Positions 14,005 through 15,223 of a stretch of 15,223 nt of DNA are shown here, one piece after another. Under the pieces are notes generated by a model. It was not told where the DNA came from. It ran no database searches and saw only the letters and a program-made list of their open reading frames with translations. Position 1 is the first letter of the stretch; every line of letters starts with the position of its first letter. Location: the NCBI GenBank assembly GCA_017424085.1, contig JAFPBP010000048.1:1-15223 (forward strand), in the 5' to 3' direction. This DNA is from Clostridia bacterium (lineage in GTDB: Bacteria; Bacillota; Clostridia; Oscillospirales; UBA644). Made by a program: the position numbers and the translations under genes.

Positions 14005-14691
14005 TCAAACATCTTCATTTGCTTTTGCGGGCAATTTCGAGGTCAGAGCCTGCACGGTCCGCTCAATGGCGTCCTTACTGTTCTTCCAATCCTCTTTGGC
14101 ATACCGATAATCAAACTTGCGGCAGAACCAATCGATATCCCCCTCCAGAACGTCGAGGGATGCTTCGGTCACCTTGCCCAGAGATTCGCAAAATGCCAGC
14201 CGATCCTTCCGTCCCAGCTCCTTGGAGGCGGCGAGAAGCGCACGGTAATGCGGGAGGCAGATCCGAGGCTGTTCCGAAAAGAGCTTGCGGAATTTTTCAT
14301 CGGTTTTCCACAAATAGACAATATTCGAATAGACACTCTCCATCTTTTCTGCAATGCGATTGCAGACGTAGCAGGAGTGCTCAAGATTGGACAAATACTT
14401 TTCGGATGCATCGGGCTTTGCGGAATTGACGTGAGCGCGGATCTCCTCCAAATGCGACTGAAGGATCAACGCCACGGGCAACCGCTTCCCGTTGGTGATC
14501 ATCTGGCAAAAATGATCGTAGCAGAATCCCTGACGGTTGGTTTCAATGCGAACCGAGGGCTCCATCATGGCGGCGCCCGTAATGGTATCGATCTCATTCT
14601 TCTCCAGCATAGAATAGAGAGAACAGACGGGGCAACCGCACTTTTTCCCAAAATGCTCGTTAATCGCTATGGTATACAAATGTTCAGCCAT
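14005..14691 (-). CDS. DUF6062-like protein with paired CxxC and CxxH motifs
   Basis: A 228-aa soluble protein of unknown function. Two similar halves are visible. The first has CGCPVC (residues 18-23) and CYDH (57-60); the second has CYVC (107-110) and CLPH (145-148). Each half thus holds CxxC plus CxxH, enough for one tetrahedral metal site. EPSVRIETNRQGFC (44-57) and DWFCRKFDYRY (187-197) are also distinctive. The pattern matches proteins I recall as DUF6062; the name should be verified. There is no signal peptide or membrane segment. I chose the ATG at 14691-14689, preceded by GGGGAGG; a GTG at 14709 lies upstream of that site. The start overlaps the ribulokinase stop by 8 bases, with the Shine-Dalgarno sequence inside the kinase gene, so translation is coupled. 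Confidence 0.8.
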   Translation of the reverse strand: MAEHLYTIAINEHFGKKCGCPVCSLYSMLEKNEIDTITGAAMMEPSVRIETNRQGFCYDHFCQMITNGKRLPVALILQSHLEEIRAHVNSAKPDASEKYLSNLEHSCYVCNRIAEKMESVYSNIVYLWKTDEKFRKLFSEQPRICLPHYRALLAASKELGRKDRLAFCESLGKVTEASLDVLEGDIDWFCRKFDYRYAKEDWKNSKDAIERTVQALTSKLPAKANEDV

Positions 14692-15223
14692 GATTGACAA
14701 CCTCCCCACGAAGCTCGCGCAGGCGCTTCATTACGCCGTTTTCTTGCCCGAACGCATCGTGCAGCTTAAGATATTGTTGATATAAAGATTCATAAATTGC
14801 GTTGCATGCGGGGTTCGGCTCATAAACCCGATCGGACAGGCGAGCCATTGCCGTTACCGCATCCTTCATCGTATCGTATCCGCCCCCGCAGGATCCTGCG
14901 GCAACCGCGGCTCGAATCGCTGACCCCAACGCGGGCGCCTGCTTGGAGGCACAGACCCGAATGGGACGGTTGAGAACGTCGGCAAAGATCTGCATCAAAA
15001 GCGGATCCTTCAGCGAAATCCCGCCGCAAGCCACAATGGAATCGATGGCAACGCCCGAGGCGGTCATGTTATCATAAATACGCCGTGTGCCGAACGCCGT
15101 TCCCTCCAAAAGGGCTCGGTAGATCTCTTCGGGCTTCGTTTGAAGCGTCATTCCGACAATCATCGCAGACAGATCGGGATCATTATAAATACTGCGATTC
15201 CCGTTAAACCAATCCAGACACAA
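14684..15223 (-). CDS. araB: FGGY-family carbohydrate kinase, probably ribulokinase, C-terminal part (cut by window edge)
   Basis: Only the last 179 residues are present; the gene continues beyond the right edge. They show the FGGY C-terminal domain: CLDWFNGNRS, ADL-like DLSAMIVGMTLQTKPEEIYRA, EGTAFGTRRI, and VACGGISLKDPLLMQIFADV for nucleotide binding. QAPALGSAIRAAVAAG follows. The DWxNGNR motif and PEEIYRALxExTAFGTR favour ribulokinase (L-ribulose to L-ribulose-5-phosphate, arabinose catabolism) over xylulokinase or glycerol kinase. The apparent first codon in the window is TTG and is surely internal. It is followed by the DUF6062-like gene with an 8-base overlap. The araA and araD genes are not visible; they could lie off the right edge. 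Confidence 0.85.
   Translation of the reverse strand: MCLDWFNGNRSIYNDPDLSAMIVGMTLQTKPEEIYRALLEGTAFGTRRIYDNMTASGVAIDSIVACGGISLKDPLLMQIFADVLNRPIRVCASKQAPALGSAIRAAVAAGSCGGGYDTMKDAVTAMARLSDRVYEPNPACNAIYESLYQQYLKLHDAFGQENGVMKRLRELRGEVVNHG

Noticed and set aside
13981..14697. Plus-strand open frame of 238 codons opposite the DUF6062-like gene
   Set aside because: The minus-strand frame has paired Cys/His motifs, a strong Shine-Dalgarno sequence and operon coupling; the plus-strand frame has none of these.
1..15223. Mobile elements, CRISPR arrays, phage genes, tRNA or rRNA genes
   Set aside because: I looked for direct repeats, transposase-like frames, cloverleaf patterns and spaced repeats on both strands and saw none. 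Most of the window is dense core genes.

Overview
The window reads as chromosomal core sequence from a Gram-positive, probably anaerobic Clostridia-type Firmicute (an uncultured Oscillospirales-like gut lineage would fit, but that is inference). Base composition is mid-range and genes are tightly packed with AAAGGAG-type ribosome binding sites. Promoters are sigma-A-like TTGNNN-17-TATAAT. The gene order miaB - YmcA/YlbF-family gene - mutS - mutL is that of Bacillus subtilis ymcB-ymcA-(cotE)-mutS-mutL. The ylmE-sepF pair is also typical of Firmicutes. I see no insertion sequence, phage gene, CRISPR array, rRNA or tRNA.

Layout. (1) Positions 1-9879, all on the minus strand, form one long probable operon. 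In transcription order it is miaB, a YlbF/YmcA-family gene with a Cys-rich tail, mutS, mutL, miaA, hfq, an HlyD-like membrane adaptor, ylmE (PLP homeostasis protein) and sepF (cut by the window edge). It starts from a good promoter at 9895-9923, and hfq has a second, internal promoter at 2351-2379. (2) Positions 9880-10022 are a divergent promoter region. (3) Positions 10023-12107 carry three plus-strand genes: a 67-aa Cys-rich protein, pgi, and a 133-aa P-loop protein. The first and third have near-twin promoters. (4) A 13-bp hairpin at 12125-12151 separates these from converging minus-strand genes. (5) Positions 12161-13926, minus strand: acp, ruvX and an unusually short aspartate kinase, from a perfect-consensus promoter at 13959-13987; hairpins sit in both intergenic gaps. 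(6) Positions 14005-15223, minus strand: the C-terminal part of a ribulokinase, overlapping a gene for a cysteine/histidine-motif protein that resembles DUF6062.

Function. The main operon joins tRNA A37 hypermodification (MiaA makes i6A, MiaB adds the methylthio group), mismatch repair (MutS and an endonuclease-type MutL), RNA chaperoning (Hfq), a Ric-complex-like factor, and cell-division-locus genes (ylmE, sepF). The other genes are central metabolism (pgi, lysC, ribulokinase), lipid carrier (acp) and DNA/RNA maintenance (ruvX).

I do not see a clear new multi-gene system. The items most worth a second look are the Cys/His-motif protein coupled to ribulokinase, the short aspartate kinase with a Shine-Dalgarno-masking hairpin, the orphan HlyD-like adaptor, the Cys-tailed YlbF-family protein and the 133-aa P-loop protein.
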